Of a DNA stretch of 40,324 nucleotides, positions 24,438 through 32,358 are shown in pieces. How positions within the stretch are numbered: position 1 is the stretch's first letter; each line of letters begins with the position of its first letter. The notes beneath the pieces are model-generated. The model had not been told where the DNA came from, ran no database searches, and saw only the letters and a program-made list of their open reading frames with translations. The position numbers and the translations under genes were made by a program. The DNA is from an uncultured Saprospiraceae bacterium (GTDB lineage Bacteria; Bacteroidota; Bacteroidia; Chitinophagales; Saprospiraceae), in the NCBI GenBank assembly GCA_937973945.1, contig CALJIY010000078.1:1-40324 (forward strand). Direction: 5' to 3'.

Positions 24438-25960
24438 CGACGATGATTGGCTAATCTAGGTATTTTATTTTGCACGCCAAATTTTCCTCTAGATCGCATC
24501 CATGCATGAAAAGTACCTTTAGGCAGTACGGTAAGTTTTAGTTGATTGAGTGCCATGTTTTTATAACGTTTAGCTTCATAATCAGAATTTATCTGCTGTA
24601 GGTTTTCATCTAAACGTTTAGTAAAGTCTTCTACGTTGAGTGGATGGTGTTCAAATTCAATCAACCAGTGATGTCCACCCTTTCCTTCTTTTGAAAAATA
24701 AATAGGCGCGACCGTATACTCTGCGACCATAGCGCGAGTTTGCTGACAGGTAAGAGCTACTGCCTTATCTGTATTATCTACCATGACCTCTTCGCCAAAG
24801 GCATTGACAAATTGCTTGGTACGACCTGTAATTTTTATTTTATATGGATAGATGGAAGTGAAGCTGACGGTGTCTCCAATTTTATACCTCCACAGCCCTG
24901 CATTTGTACTCACGACCATCGCATAGTTCTTTCCTATTTCTACTTCTTGTAAAGGAATGGCGATTGGTGCTTCTTTTTCCCATTCTTCCATTGGTAAGAA
25001 TTCATAATAGACGCCATTATTTAATAAGAGCAGCATATCCTCATCCTCTGGATTCAATTTTAAGGAAAAGAAACCCTCAGACGCATTATAGATTTCCATG
25101 TAGGTGAAATCCTCTTTCGGAATGAATCGTTTGAACTGCTCCTTATAGGGGGCAAAGCCAACTCCGCCGTGTGCATAGACACTTAAGTTAGGCCATATTT
25201 GGCTAATGTTTTCTTTTCCTGTTATTTCTAATAATTTTCTAAACAAGACAATCGTCCAAGTAGGTACACCAGCGATCATATTGATGCTAGTATCGTCTTT
25301 AGTTAATTGTGCCGTGCGCTCGATTTTTTCTTCCCAATTAGACATGAGCGCCGTTTTAAAATCTGGCGCAAAAAATGGTCGACCGACCCAAGGCATTCTA
25401 TGGGCCATGATAGCAGATACATCTCCGATAGTTGTTTTAGGATAAGGCTCGAACCTTTCTAAACTTCCCACCATTAAAAGATTTTTATCCGCAAAAGTTC
25501 TAGCATTGGGATTATGGTGATAGAGGATAGTGGTCGTATCCCAATTACCTCGAATATGGTTAGAAAATAAATTTTGATCCGTTAGGGGAACGTATTTGCT
25601 CTTGTCGCTTGTTGTACCAGAAGACTTAGCAAACCATTTTACTTTACCGCCCCACAAAACATCTTTTTCGCCATACATCATTCGTTCTATATATGGCTTT
25701 AGTTGGTCATAGTCAGATATTGGTACTTGTGTAGCGTAATCTTTTTGATTTTTAATAGACTTATACCCAAATTCTTGTCCCCATTTAGTATGTTTACTAG
25801 CAGCAATTAACTCTCTAAGTACTTGCTGTTGTACTTTATGAGGTTGCTCCATAAACGTTCTGATTCGCACCATACGTTGGCGCAGATACCAGCGCATTAT
25901 TTTATTAATTCTTTCTTTCATCAGCAGATATGGGCTGAAATTGGTTAAAATGGGTTTCAT
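24395..25960 (-). CDS. GH3-family protein (acyl-adenylate enzyme superfamily)
   Basis: The 521-residue protein is of the GH3 family, known from plants as amino-acid conjugating acyl-adenylases (auxin, jasmonate) and widespread in Bacteroidota with unknown substrates. Motifs: the ATP-binding SSGTTSDKSKYVPLT, YNASEGFFSLKL, WRYKIGDTVSF, and a C-terminal domain HWLIEFEHH. The start ATG is at 25960. Its 3' end overlaps the convergent comEC gene by 43 bp, and it is divergent from asnS. No neighbouring gene suggests a substrate. Confidence 0.94.
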   Translation of the reverse strand: MKPILTNFSPYLLMKERINKIMRWYLRQRMVRIRTFMEQPHKVQQQVLRELIAASKHTKWGQEFGYKSIKNQKDYATQVPISDYDQLKPYIERMMYGEKDVLWGGKVKWFAKSSGTTSDKSKYVPLTDQNLFSNHIRGNWDTTTILYHHNPNARTFADKNLLMVGSLERFEPYPKTTIGDVSAIMAHRMPWVGRPFFAPDFKTALMSNWEEKIERTAQLTKDDTSINMIAGVPTWTIVLFRKLLEITGKENISQIWPNLSVYAHGGVGFAPYKEQFKRFIPKEDFTYMEIYNASEGFFSLKLNPEDEDMLLLLNNGVYYEFLPMEEWEKEAPIAIPLQEVEIGKNYAMVVSTNAGLWRYKIGDTVSFTSIYPYKIKITGRTKQFVNAFGEEVMVDNTDKAVALTCQQTRAMVAEYTVAPIYFSKEGKGGHHWLIEFEHHPLNVEDFTKRLDENLQQINSDYEAKRYKNMALNQLKLTVLPKGTFHAWMRSRGKFGVQNKIPRLANHRRYLEEILGLAEENV

Positions 25961-26126
25961 AAGGCATAATTATCAAACGCACTATTTCAACAGACATATG
26001 CGCTACTGGCCTTATCAGTGGTAATCCAATATAAAAGTAGATAATTAATTGTATTTCTAGCTAGTGATATATGGAATAATTATTTTAGAAGGTTTAAGTG
26101 TTTATAACTTGGTTTTTACACCTTTC

Positions 26127-26157
26127 TTGAACTTTCTAGCGATTCTGTTTATTTTCG
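26127..26157 (+). promoter_or_regulatory. Candidate asnS promoter
   Basis: TTG (26127-26129), a 20-nt spacer and TATTTTCG (26150-26157) match the Bacteroidota consensus with one -7 mismatch. If real, transcripts begin near 26164 and carry the GAGA inverted repeat in a 170-nt 5' leader. Confidence 0.5.
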
Positions 26158-26200
26158 CAACTTTTATATACGTTTTGAGGTATTGAAGTTGTAAGTAGAA

Positions 26201-26301
26201 TAGAGAGCAGAGAATAGAGAACAGAGACAGATTTCGATTAAAAACGAATATTTTTCAATTTTCAACGAAATCTATCTCTGTTCTCGCTTCTCTGCTCTCT
26301 A
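26201..26301. repeat. GAGA-type inverted repeat, copy 2 (upstream of asnS)
   Basis: The left arm 26201-26236 (tagagagcagagaatagaga...) and the right arm 26266-26301 are inverted complements over 36 positions with three mismatches, around a 29-nt AT-rich loop. The 3' arm includes ctctgttctcgcttctct. It is of the same family as 22131-22249 and ends 32 bp before the asnS ATG. Confidence 0.88.
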
Positions 26302-26333
26302 CTCTGATTAATTAGACTCTTAAATTAATTCAT

Positions 26334-27767
26334 ATGGGTAGGCGCAAAGAAATTGTAACTATATTAAAAGATCCTCAAATAGGGGAGCGAGTTACTGTTA
26401 AAGGTTGGGTTAGAGCATTTCGAAATAATAAGTTCGTTGCACTAAATGATGGTTCTTGTTTTAAAACATTACAGATTGTTATTGATCCTGACGTGATAGC
26501 CGAAGATATTGTTAGTAAGGTCGGGTTTCATGCTTGTATTGCTGCTACGGGGACATTATTAGAATCCCAAGGGGCAGGACAAGCAGTGGAGTTGCAAGCG
26601 GATAGTATTGAAATACTTGGAGAAACAGATTTGAGTACTTATCCATTACAATCTAAGAAACAGTCTATGGAGTTTCTTAGAGAGAAGGCGCACCTTAGAA
26701 TGCGGACGAATACCTTTAGTGCGGTTTTTAGAATTCGGCATGCCGTAGCTTTTGCGATCAATAAGTATTTTAATGATAAGGGATATTATTACCTGCACAC
26801 ACCAATTATCACAGGCTCAGATGCAGAAGGTGCAGGAGAGATGTTTCGGGTAAGTACGCTTGATCCTAAAGGCGCACCTATTGCTGAAGATGGAAGTATT
26901 GATTGGAAGCAAGATTTTTTTGGTAAACAAACCAATTTGACGGTATCGGGTCAATTGCAAGCAGAGATTGGAGCATTAGCACTTGGGAAGGTATATACAT
27001 TTGGACCTACTTTTAGAGCAGAAAATTCTAATACTTCTCGACATTTGGCCGAATTCTGGATGATTGAGCCAGAAGTGGCTTTCTTTGACATCTTCGATGA
27101 TATGGATTTGGCAGAAGATTTTGTCAAGTATCTAATTAACTACTGCTTAGATAATTATCCAGATGATCTAGCCTTTTTGGACAGTCGGATTGAGGAGATG
27201 GAAAAGAATATGAAGAAAGAGCTTCGCCGGCCGATGGGCTTAATTGATACGCTTCGATTTGTTGTGGAAAACGATTTTGAGCGGATTACTTATACAGATG
27301 CAATTAACTTATTGAAAAGCTCTAAGCCTTATAAGAAAGGTAAATTTGAGTATGATGTAGAATGGGGGATAGATTTACAATCGGAGCACGAGCGATGGTT
27401 GGTGGAAAAGAAATTTAAAAAACCAGTAATTGTTAGAGACTACCCAAAGGACATCAAGGCATTCTATATGCGTATGAATGATGACGATAAAACCGTTGCA
27501 GCAATGGATGTTTTATTTCCAGGTATCGGAGAAGTGATTGGTGGTTCGCAAAGAGAAGAGCGATTGGATAAGTTAACGAAGCGAATGCAAGAAATGGATA
27601 TACCAGAAGAAGAATTATCTTGGTACCTTGATTTACGTAAGTTTGGTGGCACTCCCCATTCTGGATTTGGATTGGGCTTTGAAAGAATTATTCTTTTTAT
27701 TACGGGTATGGGGAATATTAGAGATGTCATTCCTTTCCCTCGAACGCCCGGTAACGCAGAGTTTTAA
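26334..27767 (+). CDS. asnS: Asparaginyl-tRNA synthetase
   Basis: The 477-residue class II aminoacyl-tRNA synthetase charges tRNA-Asn. The N-terminal OB-fold anticodon domain is visible ([23 protein letters not shown]), then the catalytic core with motif 1 region [21 protein letters not shown], motif 2 [21 protein letters not shown] and motif 3 [16 protein letters not shown]. The ATG at 26334 is the start. Length and motifs fit bacterial AsnRS. The gene is followed by a bidirectional terminator and a convergent ECF sigma gene; it appears monocistronic, with the GAGA repeat in its leader. Confidence 0.97.
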   Translation: MGRRKEIVTILKDPQIGERVTVKGWVRAFRNNKFVALNDGSCFKTLQIVIDPDVIAEDIVSKVGFHACIAATGTLLESQGAGQAVELQADSIEILGETDLSTYPLQSKKQSMEFLREKAHLRMRTNTFSAVFRIRHAVAFAINKYFNDKGYYYLHTPIITGSDAEGAGEMFRVSTLDPKGAPIAEDGSIDWKQDFFGKQTNLTVSGQLQAEIGALALGKVYTFGPTFRAENSNTSRHLAEFWMIEPEVAFFDIFDDMDLAEDFVKYLINYCLDNYPDDLAFLDSRIEEMEKNMKKELRRPMGLIDTLRFVVENDFERITYTDAINLLKSSKPYKKGKFEYDVEWGIDLQSEHERWLVEKKFKKPVIVRDYPKDIKAFYMRMNDDDKTVAAMDVLFPGIGEVIGGSQREERLDKLTKRMQEMDIPEEELSWYLDLRKFGGTPHSGFGLGFERIILFITGMGNIRDVIPFPRTPGNAEF

Positions 27768-27825
27768 GGGCAGAAGTCATAAGTCAGATCGTTCTAGTTA
27801 GCTTACGCTAACGGAACTGTCAGGT

Positions 27826-27963
27826 GTCAGACTTATGATGTTGATGCAGTGCTAGTTAGTCCTATTCATTTCACAAAAAAAAGAACCTATCTGATCTCAG
27901 ATAGGTTCTTTTTTAGTAAGGTCAACATAGTAATCAGTAAGCGGTCAACATCATAAATCTGAC
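27826..27963. repeat. GTCAGA-family inverted repeat enclosing a terminator, copy 2
   Basis: The arms gtcagacttatgatgttga (27826-27844) and tcaacatcataaatctgac (27945-27963) pair with one mismatch over 19 bp around the hairpin terminator at 27874-27915. Their consensus GTCAGAYTTATGATGTTGA resembles the inner end of the locus at 981-1000. Further GTCAGA-like units lie at 27775-27824. Confidence 0.78.
27874..27915. terminator. Bidirectional terminator between asnS and an ECF sigma gene
   Basis: A 12-bp perfect stem (aagaacctatct at 27881-27892 and 27899-27910) with a 6-nt loop has an A-run on one side and T-run on the other, so it serves both convergent genes. Confidence 0.9.
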
Positions 27964-27978
27964 TTCTGACCTCTTTTC

Positions 27979-28491
27979 TTAAGCTCTCTCCAATCCAGCT
28001 CTACTATACATTTTCTGCAACTTCTTTCTTGCGAAGAATATTCTGCTTTTAACCGTACCAAGAGGTACATCTAAGCGATCAGCTATTTCATCATATTTAT
28101 AACCTTGATAAGCCATCCAGAAAGGTACTCTAAACTCATCTCCTAGTCGATGTACCATTTTTAGTAATTCTCCATAAGCAATATTACTCTCGCCGTCATT
28201 TCGAATACTTGCGTCTCCAGAATTTAGGTAGTAATTATTACTAGTTTGATCAAGGATGACTCCTCTACGAACTTTCTTTCTATAGTTATTAATAAAGACA
28301 TTACGCATAATGGTGACGGCCCAAGCTTTGAAATTGGTATTCTCTTGAAACTTGTCAGCATTCGCTATGATTCGCATAGCTGTATCTTGATATAGATCCG
28401 CTGCATCAGCAGCATCTCCGGTTAATTTTAAAGCAAAAGCTCTCAAAGTGCTATTAACGCTTTTTAAATGCGCTTGAATTTTACTTAACAT
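27979..28491 (-). CDS. ECF-type RNA polymerase sigma factor (170 aa)
   Basis: The 170-residue protein has sigma region 2 (DAADLYQDTAMRIIANADKF ... FKAWAVTIMRNVFINNYRKK) and region 4 (YKYDEIADRLDVPLGTVKSRIFFARKKLQ). It would direct polymerase to a specific promoter set. No anti-sigma gene is adjacent. It is preceded, on its own strand, by a near-perfect housekeeping-type promoter (28584-28615), so its transcription probably relies on the main sigma factor and not autoregulation. It converges with asnS. Confidence 0.93.
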   Translation of the reverse strand: MLSKIQAHLKSVNSTLRAFALKLTGDAADAADLYQDTAMRIIANADKFQENTNFKAWAVTIMRNVFINNYRKKVRRGVILDQTSNNYYLNSGDASIRNDGESNIAYGELLKMVHRLGDEFRVPFWMAYQGYKYDEIADRLDVPLGTVKSRIFFARKKLQKMYSRAGLERA

Positions 28492-28916
28492 GGCGTCGAA
28501 TTTAAAAGTTCTATTACTGTTTGGGGTAGCCAGCTATAGAACCCTATTTATTAGGAAATCGGGTAATTGTTATTTTGATATGACAAAAATATTTACAAAA
28601 TGTGATTTTTGCAAATATTTTTTACTTTTTTTGTGAAATATTATTACAATAACGGTATTTTACTTTCTTAAATTGTAAAAAATAACTGCATTATTGATTT
28701 AATTGTCTTAATTCTGATGTTTTTCTACCAAAAGTTATTTTTTTTTAAGAAATTGTAGAATATTTTCGACTATTATCAACATTTATTAGATAAAGGGTGT
28801 TAATATTTTTTACAAGTAGATAAGAAAGTATCCACCAACTGAATTTTTACCGATTTTATGGTTGGGTATCTCTCAAGAACTATTTATATAACTCACGATT
28901 AGAAAACAAAAGGAAG
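28492..28916. other. 425-bp AT-rich divergent intergenic region
   Basis: No gene is visible. It separates an ECF sigma gene (minus) from an XRE regulator gene (plus). It contains the sigma gene promoter (28584-28615), and long A/T runs at 28615-28800. No hairpin terminator or repeat of the families described elsewhere was found. Confidence 0.6.
28584..28615 (-). promoter_or_regulatory. Bacteroidota housekeeping-type promoter for the ECF sigma gene
   Basis: On the minus strand, TTTG (28615-28612), a 20-nt spacer and TATTTTTG (28591-28584) match the -33/-7 consensus exactly. The predicted start of transcription is about 85 nt before the ATG at 28491. Confidence 0.8.
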
Positions 28917-29405
28917 ATGACTTTATCAAGTTTAGCTTCTAATATTCGTCATTTGCGGAAGCAACTGTCTTTAAGTCAGGAAGAGCTGGCTAATAGACTA
29001 GGATTGAATAGAGGGAATATTGCATCGTATGAGAAAGGCACAGCAGAGCCCAAGATTTGTAATTTATTAAATCTAGCGCACTTCTATAAAGTTCCTATGA
29101 ATGATCTCATCAGTGTGGATCTTCACTGTCCTGTTGCTTTAAAAACAGCAAAGGAGAACTATAAATATGAATTAAAAGCAGAGGATAAAGTAAAATTGGA
29201 GCAATTTATTAAGCAGGCGGAAGAACTACGTACCGTGATACAAAGTTTAAAGGTATGCCATCAATATCAACTAAAGACAGTGAATGATATGCCTGCTGAA
29301 TTACAACCGATCGTTTCTAATTTTAACCAACTATGTGGTGCAGGTGGGCATTTAATGAAAGCACACGATGAATTATTAGATTTTGTTAAGAGTCGAATGA
29401 AATAG
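28917..29405 (+). CDS. XRE-family transcriptional regulator
   Basis: The 162-residue protein has an N-terminal helix-turn-helix of the Xre/Cro type at about residues 8-62 (IRHLRKQLSLSQEELANRLGLNRGNIASYEKGTAEP). The remainder is mostly helical (KVKLEQFIKQAEELRTVIQSL) with two cysteines and no ligand domain I recognise. An aaaaggaag stretch precedes the ATG. It is transcribed alone and divergently from the ECF sigma gene; it may control a neighbour or itself. It is followed by a strong terminator. Confidence 0.92.
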   Translation: MTLSSLASNIRHLRKQLSLSQEELANRLGLNRGNIASYEKGTAEPKICNLLNLAHFYKVPMNDLISVDLHCPVALKTAKENYKYELKAEDKVKLEQFIKQAEELRTVIQSLKVCHQYQLKTVNDMPAELQPIVSNFNQLCGAGGHLMKAHDELLDFVKSRMK

Positions 29406-29422
29406 GATAAAATGATTCAAAG

Positions 29423-29463
29423 AAAAATAGGTCATGAGCATTAACTCATGACCTATTTTTTTT
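29423..29463. terminator. Bidirectional terminator between XRE and TlpA-like genes
   Basis: A 16-bp stem (aaaaataggtcatgag at 29423-29438 and 29445-29460) with a 6-nt loop ends in a T-run. It serves both convergent genes. Confidence 0.88.
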
Positions 29464-29482
29464 GAGATTGTTGAAATCACTT

Positions 29483-29983
29483 TTATTTCTCAGCAAGTGC
29501 TTTTATTTTATCTTCCAATTCGTATTCATCACCAGGAACATACCCGTTATGGTGATATATAATTTTTCCTTCTTGATTTACTAAAAAGGTTTGAGGAATT
29601 GTCTGAAAATTAAAAGCAGTTTGTAAAGCTGTAGGGTTACCACTTAGTATCGTGTATTCCCATCCTTTAGAAGCGACCAAAGCAGGAATAGTGGCTGCTG
29701 CTCTCCTTGTATCGATAGATACCGCTACTAATTCCATATCGTAATCATCTTGCCAATCCGAATATACATCAGCAATAGCATCTAACTCCTTCTTACAAGG
29801 TGCACACCAAGTAGCCCAGAAACTAATAACTGTAATTTTACCAGACTTTCCAAACTCTTGCATGTTGACCGTCTTTCCTTCTAAAGTTTTTACGTTGACA
29901 TCAGGTAATGCTTTATCCTGGGCAGTAGCCGTAAAGAGGAAAAGAGAGAAAGAACAAAGTAAAATAGATCTTAATAGGTTCAT
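29483..29983 (-). CDS. TlpA-family thioredoxin-like protein
   Basis: The 166-residue protein has a Sec signal (MNLLRSILLCSFSLFLFTATA) and a thioredoxin fold with the classic WCAPC motif in ISFWATWCAPCKKELDAI, plus the cis-Pro segment TIPQTFLV. It should act in the periplasm as a thiol-disulfide oxidoreductase, perhaps for cytochrome maturation or stress. It is the second TlpA-like gene in the window; the first (10326-10931) is a lipoprotein. There is no operon partner; it converges with the XRE gene. Confidence 0.94.
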   Translation of the reverse strand: MNLLRSILLCSFSLFLFTATAQDKALPDVNVKTLEGKTVNMQEFGKSGKITVISFWATWCAPCKKELDAIADVYSDWQDDYDMELVAVSIDTRRAAATIPALVASKGWEYTILSGNPTALQTAFNFQTIPQTFLVNQEGKIIYHHNGYVPGDEYELEDKIKALAEK

Positions 29984-30065
29984 TATTGATGTGTTTTTAA
30001 ATTTGGAGTCTACAGAAGTAGTTGATGAGCATAAATCAATTAACTCATACTATCTATAATTTCTG

Positions 30066-30205
30066 GTTCTTTGACAAATTCAGTGAAAACGATCAAACAA
30101 AAATAAAAAACGCCTCCCATCCGCAAGCGGTTCGGGAGAAAACTCCCTCATCTCTGGTCGCTTTTGATTTTTCTTTTTATTTGAACACTGAATTTGTCAA
30201 AGAAC
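30066..30205. repeat. 140-bp hairpin element with 20-bp perfect terminal inverted repeats
   Basis: gttctttgacaaattcagtg (30066-30085) and its exact complement at 30186-30205 bound a unit whose interior is also nearly palindromic (aaaaataaaaaacg... against ...gcttttgatttttcttttt). The 42-bp double-hairpin repeat (30116-30157), shared with 12926-12967, lies exactly at its centre. This layout fits a miniature palindromic mobile element or nested insertion. No target-site duplication was seen. Confidence 0.88.
30116..30157 (-). repeat. Dispersed double-hairpin repeat, copy 2
   Basis: The reverse complement matches 12926-12967 at 37 of 42 positions: GAGGGA-N6-TCCC followed by ccgcttgcgg. The loop is variable and the stems are conserved, as expected under selection for structure. 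It is at the centre of the 140-bp element 30066-30205. Confidence 0.82.
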
Positions 30206-30872
30206 GTAATTTCTTTTTCTATTGGACGTACAATATGGGATCTTTAATTCAAAAAATCCTAACCTTAACAAGACTTTAAGTCATTTATGGACGCAAAAAA
30301 ATAGATTTACCTATTTGACTTTAAATTGAATCTTAAAATTGGTAAATCTATTTTCTCCAGCTGCTAATTATTTGTATATAATATGCTCTTTTTTCGAGAA
30401 AAAAATGTTTCCTAAAAAATGCAAAAATATTAACATATTTCTATATCCCGAATTCTAACAGAACATGACCGTTTATTTAAATAATGTAACATCTGATGTA
30501 CTTGAACAAATTTAAGAAAATGGAAGCTGTTGTATATTCCATTAAAATGACATAACTTACGGATAATTAGGAAGATATAGTTTAGAAATGACTAAAACAT
30601 TATCCTGTTTTTATCAAAAGAACAAAAATCTATACTATATTCATTCTAATTTTTTTAAACAACTTGGCAGACATTATTAAAGATTACATCAATGATTTAG
30701 CTGTTTATATAGCTTAATTAGGTGATTGATAGTTCATGTACATGAAATAGAGATCTACTGATCTTTATTGTTTTTATTATAATATCCCATGAGTATTAAT
30801 CCAACTTAGTGTAAATTTCAGAACAATTTGGCGCTTCTATAATAACACATCTTACTAATCGATTGGTATCTT
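30206..30872. other. 667-bp AT-rich region without a convincing gene
   Basis: No coding sequence is supported. A minus-strand hairpin terminator (30298-30354) is near the left end, and the rest up to 30872 is AT-rich with no obvious repeat. The terminator implies transcription from the right on the minus strand, possibly from the small ORF at 30873-31064 or from an untranslated RNA. Confidence 0.55.
30298..30354 (-). terminator. Hairpin terminator for minus-strand transcription
   Basis: The arms aaaatagatttacc (30298-30311) and ggtaaatctatttt (30341-30354) are perfect complements. On the minus strand the stem is followed by a run of T (complement of the A-run ending at 30301). The nearest minus-strand gene candidate ends 520 bp away. 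Confidence 0.65.
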
Positions 30873-31064
30873 TTAGATACTATTGATGATGCCTTTTTGT
30901 CTCTCGATCTTCTTTAATAACTTCTTTTCTGAAGTTAGTACTTCACCGAAAGTCACACCTTTTTCAGAATTCGCCATTTTACGACAAAAATAGCTATCAC
31001 TATATTGACATGTGGCAGCATAAAATGATGGTTTAGAACACATCATATTAGAAGTTTTAGCCAT
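30873..31064 (-). CDS. Small hypothetical protein with three or more cysteines
   Basis: A 63-residue ORF (MAKTSNMMCSKPSFYAATC ... LKKIERQKGIINSI). The N-terminal half has Cys at 9, 19 and 27; the C-terminal half is Lys-rich. It is isolated within a 1.4-kb gene-poor stretch, and there is no close consensus promoter. Codon use looks like the rest of the window, and no overlapping gene exists on the other strand. It may be real or chance; I cannot assign a function. Confidence 0.4.
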   Translation of the reverse strand: MAKTSNMMCSKPSFYAATCQYSDSYFCRKMANSEKGVTFGEVLTSEKKLLKKIERQKGIINSI

Positions 31065-31389
31065 ATTTTATATTTAAATTTTTCAAATATGAAAAATATA
31101 TCTATTTTTGTATTTCTAGCATAGATTTTGTAATATTATATATGTAATACAAAAGTGTATTACAGTCAATTATTTATGAGCCATTCTGTGCACATTCCAG
31201 AATGGATACTATTATAGATGGATCTCAAATTTGAGACTATTACACCAATTTTAGTTATTGGCAAAACCGATTCTTTCCAATGATGGTCTAATTTTAATTC
31301 CGAAGAATTAGCACATTAAAGGAATGTAAGGTTGTTGTCCTTTTTAATTAAATTTTTGCATCCATTATGTTAATAGGTAAAACTCAAGC
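31065..31389. other. 325-bp region upstream of an ECF sigma gene
   Basis: No gene. It contains a small hairpin gtaatac/gtattac (31144-31163), a 14-bp perfect palindrome at 31223-31236, and the likely sigma-gene promoter area, with aatttttg at 31351-31358 downstream of two TTG (31332-31337). Confidence 0.55.
31223..31236. promoter_or_regulatory. Perfect 14-bp palindrome, possible operator
   Basis: tctcaaatttgaga reads the same on both strands. It lies 154 bp upstream of the ECF sigma gene start and could bind a dimeric regulator; this is inference from symmetry only. Confidence 0.35.
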
Positions 31390-32067
31390 ATGGAAGTTAC
31401 AACAACAAATTTATCCCCTCAGGCTCAGGCTGATTATCGCCTAGTCTTGAGCGCCATTGACGGCGACCAAAGAGCATACGCAAAATTAATGGACCGGTAT
31501 CGCAATTCCATCTATCACATGATGTACAAGATGGTGAGCAATCGGGAAGATGCGGACGACTTGACACTTGAAGCCTTCGGAAAAGCTTTTAACAAATTGC
31601 CAAGTTATACGCCGCGCTATGCCTTTAGTACCTGGTTATTTAAAATAGCCATTAATAATTGTATCGACTACATTCGTAAAAAAAGATTACATCTATTATC
31701 TATAGATGATCCTATTGAACCGGATGGCGACCACGATTATTCAAGCAATCTTAAAGCTAGTATTCTTGATCCTGAAGAAAAATTTATTCGGGCGCAAAGA
31801 GTAGAGCTCATGCAGGAAATTCTTCAAAAGCTGAATTTGAAATATCGTCTGATGATCGAGCTTCGCTTCTTTGAAGAGTTAAGCTATGATGAGATTGCTA
31901 AAGAGTTAGACATTCCTTTAGGAACTGTCAAAGCACAATTATTCAGAGCTAAGGAAATTATGTATAATTACCTTCAGCAGCCTGGTGCGAGTGCTTATTT
32001 AGAATCTACTAAAAGAAGAGTTAGAAGAAAAGCAAAGCCAAAGCCTGCTGTAGTGGCAGAAGTTTAA
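31390..32067 (+). CDS. ECF-type RNA polymerase sigma factor (225 aa)
   Basis: The 225-residue protein has sigma region 2 (YAKLMDRYRNSIYHMMYKMVSNREDADDLTLEAF ... STWLFKIAINNCIDYIRKKR) and region 4 (LSYDEIAKELDIPLGTVKAQLFRAKEIMYNYL). The C-terminus is a basic tail (KRRVRRKAKPKPAVV). No anti-sigma gene is adjacent. The gene is followed by a terminator and lies upstream of an ABC-F gene, 292 bp away, so it is probably monocistronic. Confidence 0.94.
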   Translation: MEVTTTNLSPQAQADYRLVLSAIDGDQRAYAKLMDRYRNSIYHMMYKMVSNREDADDLTLEAFGKAFNKLPSYTPRYAFSTWLFKIAINNCIDYIRKKRLHLLSIDDPIEPDGDHDYSSNLKASILDPEEKFIRAQRVELMQEILQKLNLKYRLMIELRFFEELSYDEIAKELDIPLGTVKAQLFRAKEIMYNYLQQPGASAYLESTKRRVRRKAKPKPAVVAEV

Positions 32068-32165
32068 TTTTCTTCCCTTCTGTTAAGTGCATGAACTAGA
32101 CTTTCAAAGTCAATCAAGGGATTTAAATTATTTATGCACTTAATTCTGATATATTTTATATCAGT

Positions 32166-32208
32166 AAAATAGGAGTCATCTTTATATTTGAAGATGCCTC
32201 CTATTTTT
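32166..32208 (+). terminator. Terminator after the 225-aa sigma gene
   Basis: A 17-bp stem with one mismatch (aaaataggagtcatctt at 32166-32182, complement at 32191-32207) with an 8-nt loop and T-run. It lies about 100 bp after the stop. Confidence 0.8.
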
Positions 32209-32250
32209 ATTTATTATCTCCTCGTTCCTTACCTTCCGCATAATTTCCTT

Positions 32251-32258
32251 TAAATTTG
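32251..32258 (+). promoter_or_regulatory. -7 box upstream of the ABC-F gene
   Basis: TAAATTTG matches TAnnTTTG exactly, 101 bp before the GTG start at 32359. No clear -33 TTTG. Confidence 0.35.
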
Positions 32259-32358
32259 AATTTGTTTTGAAAGCCATGCTTCTACTTACCTATTCTGTGA
32301 GTATTCGGTGGACCTATGAGATTTGATTGCAGAAGTACTCCATAAAAAATAGTAAAAC

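Noticed and set aside
29862-30059. 65-aa plus-strand ORF
   Set aside because: It overlaps the TlpA-like gene on the other strand and its first part is antisense to that gene.
30022-30279. 85-aa plus-strand ORF
   Set aside because: It reads through the 140-bp palindrome, which is structural DNA, and has no upstream signal or recognisable motif.
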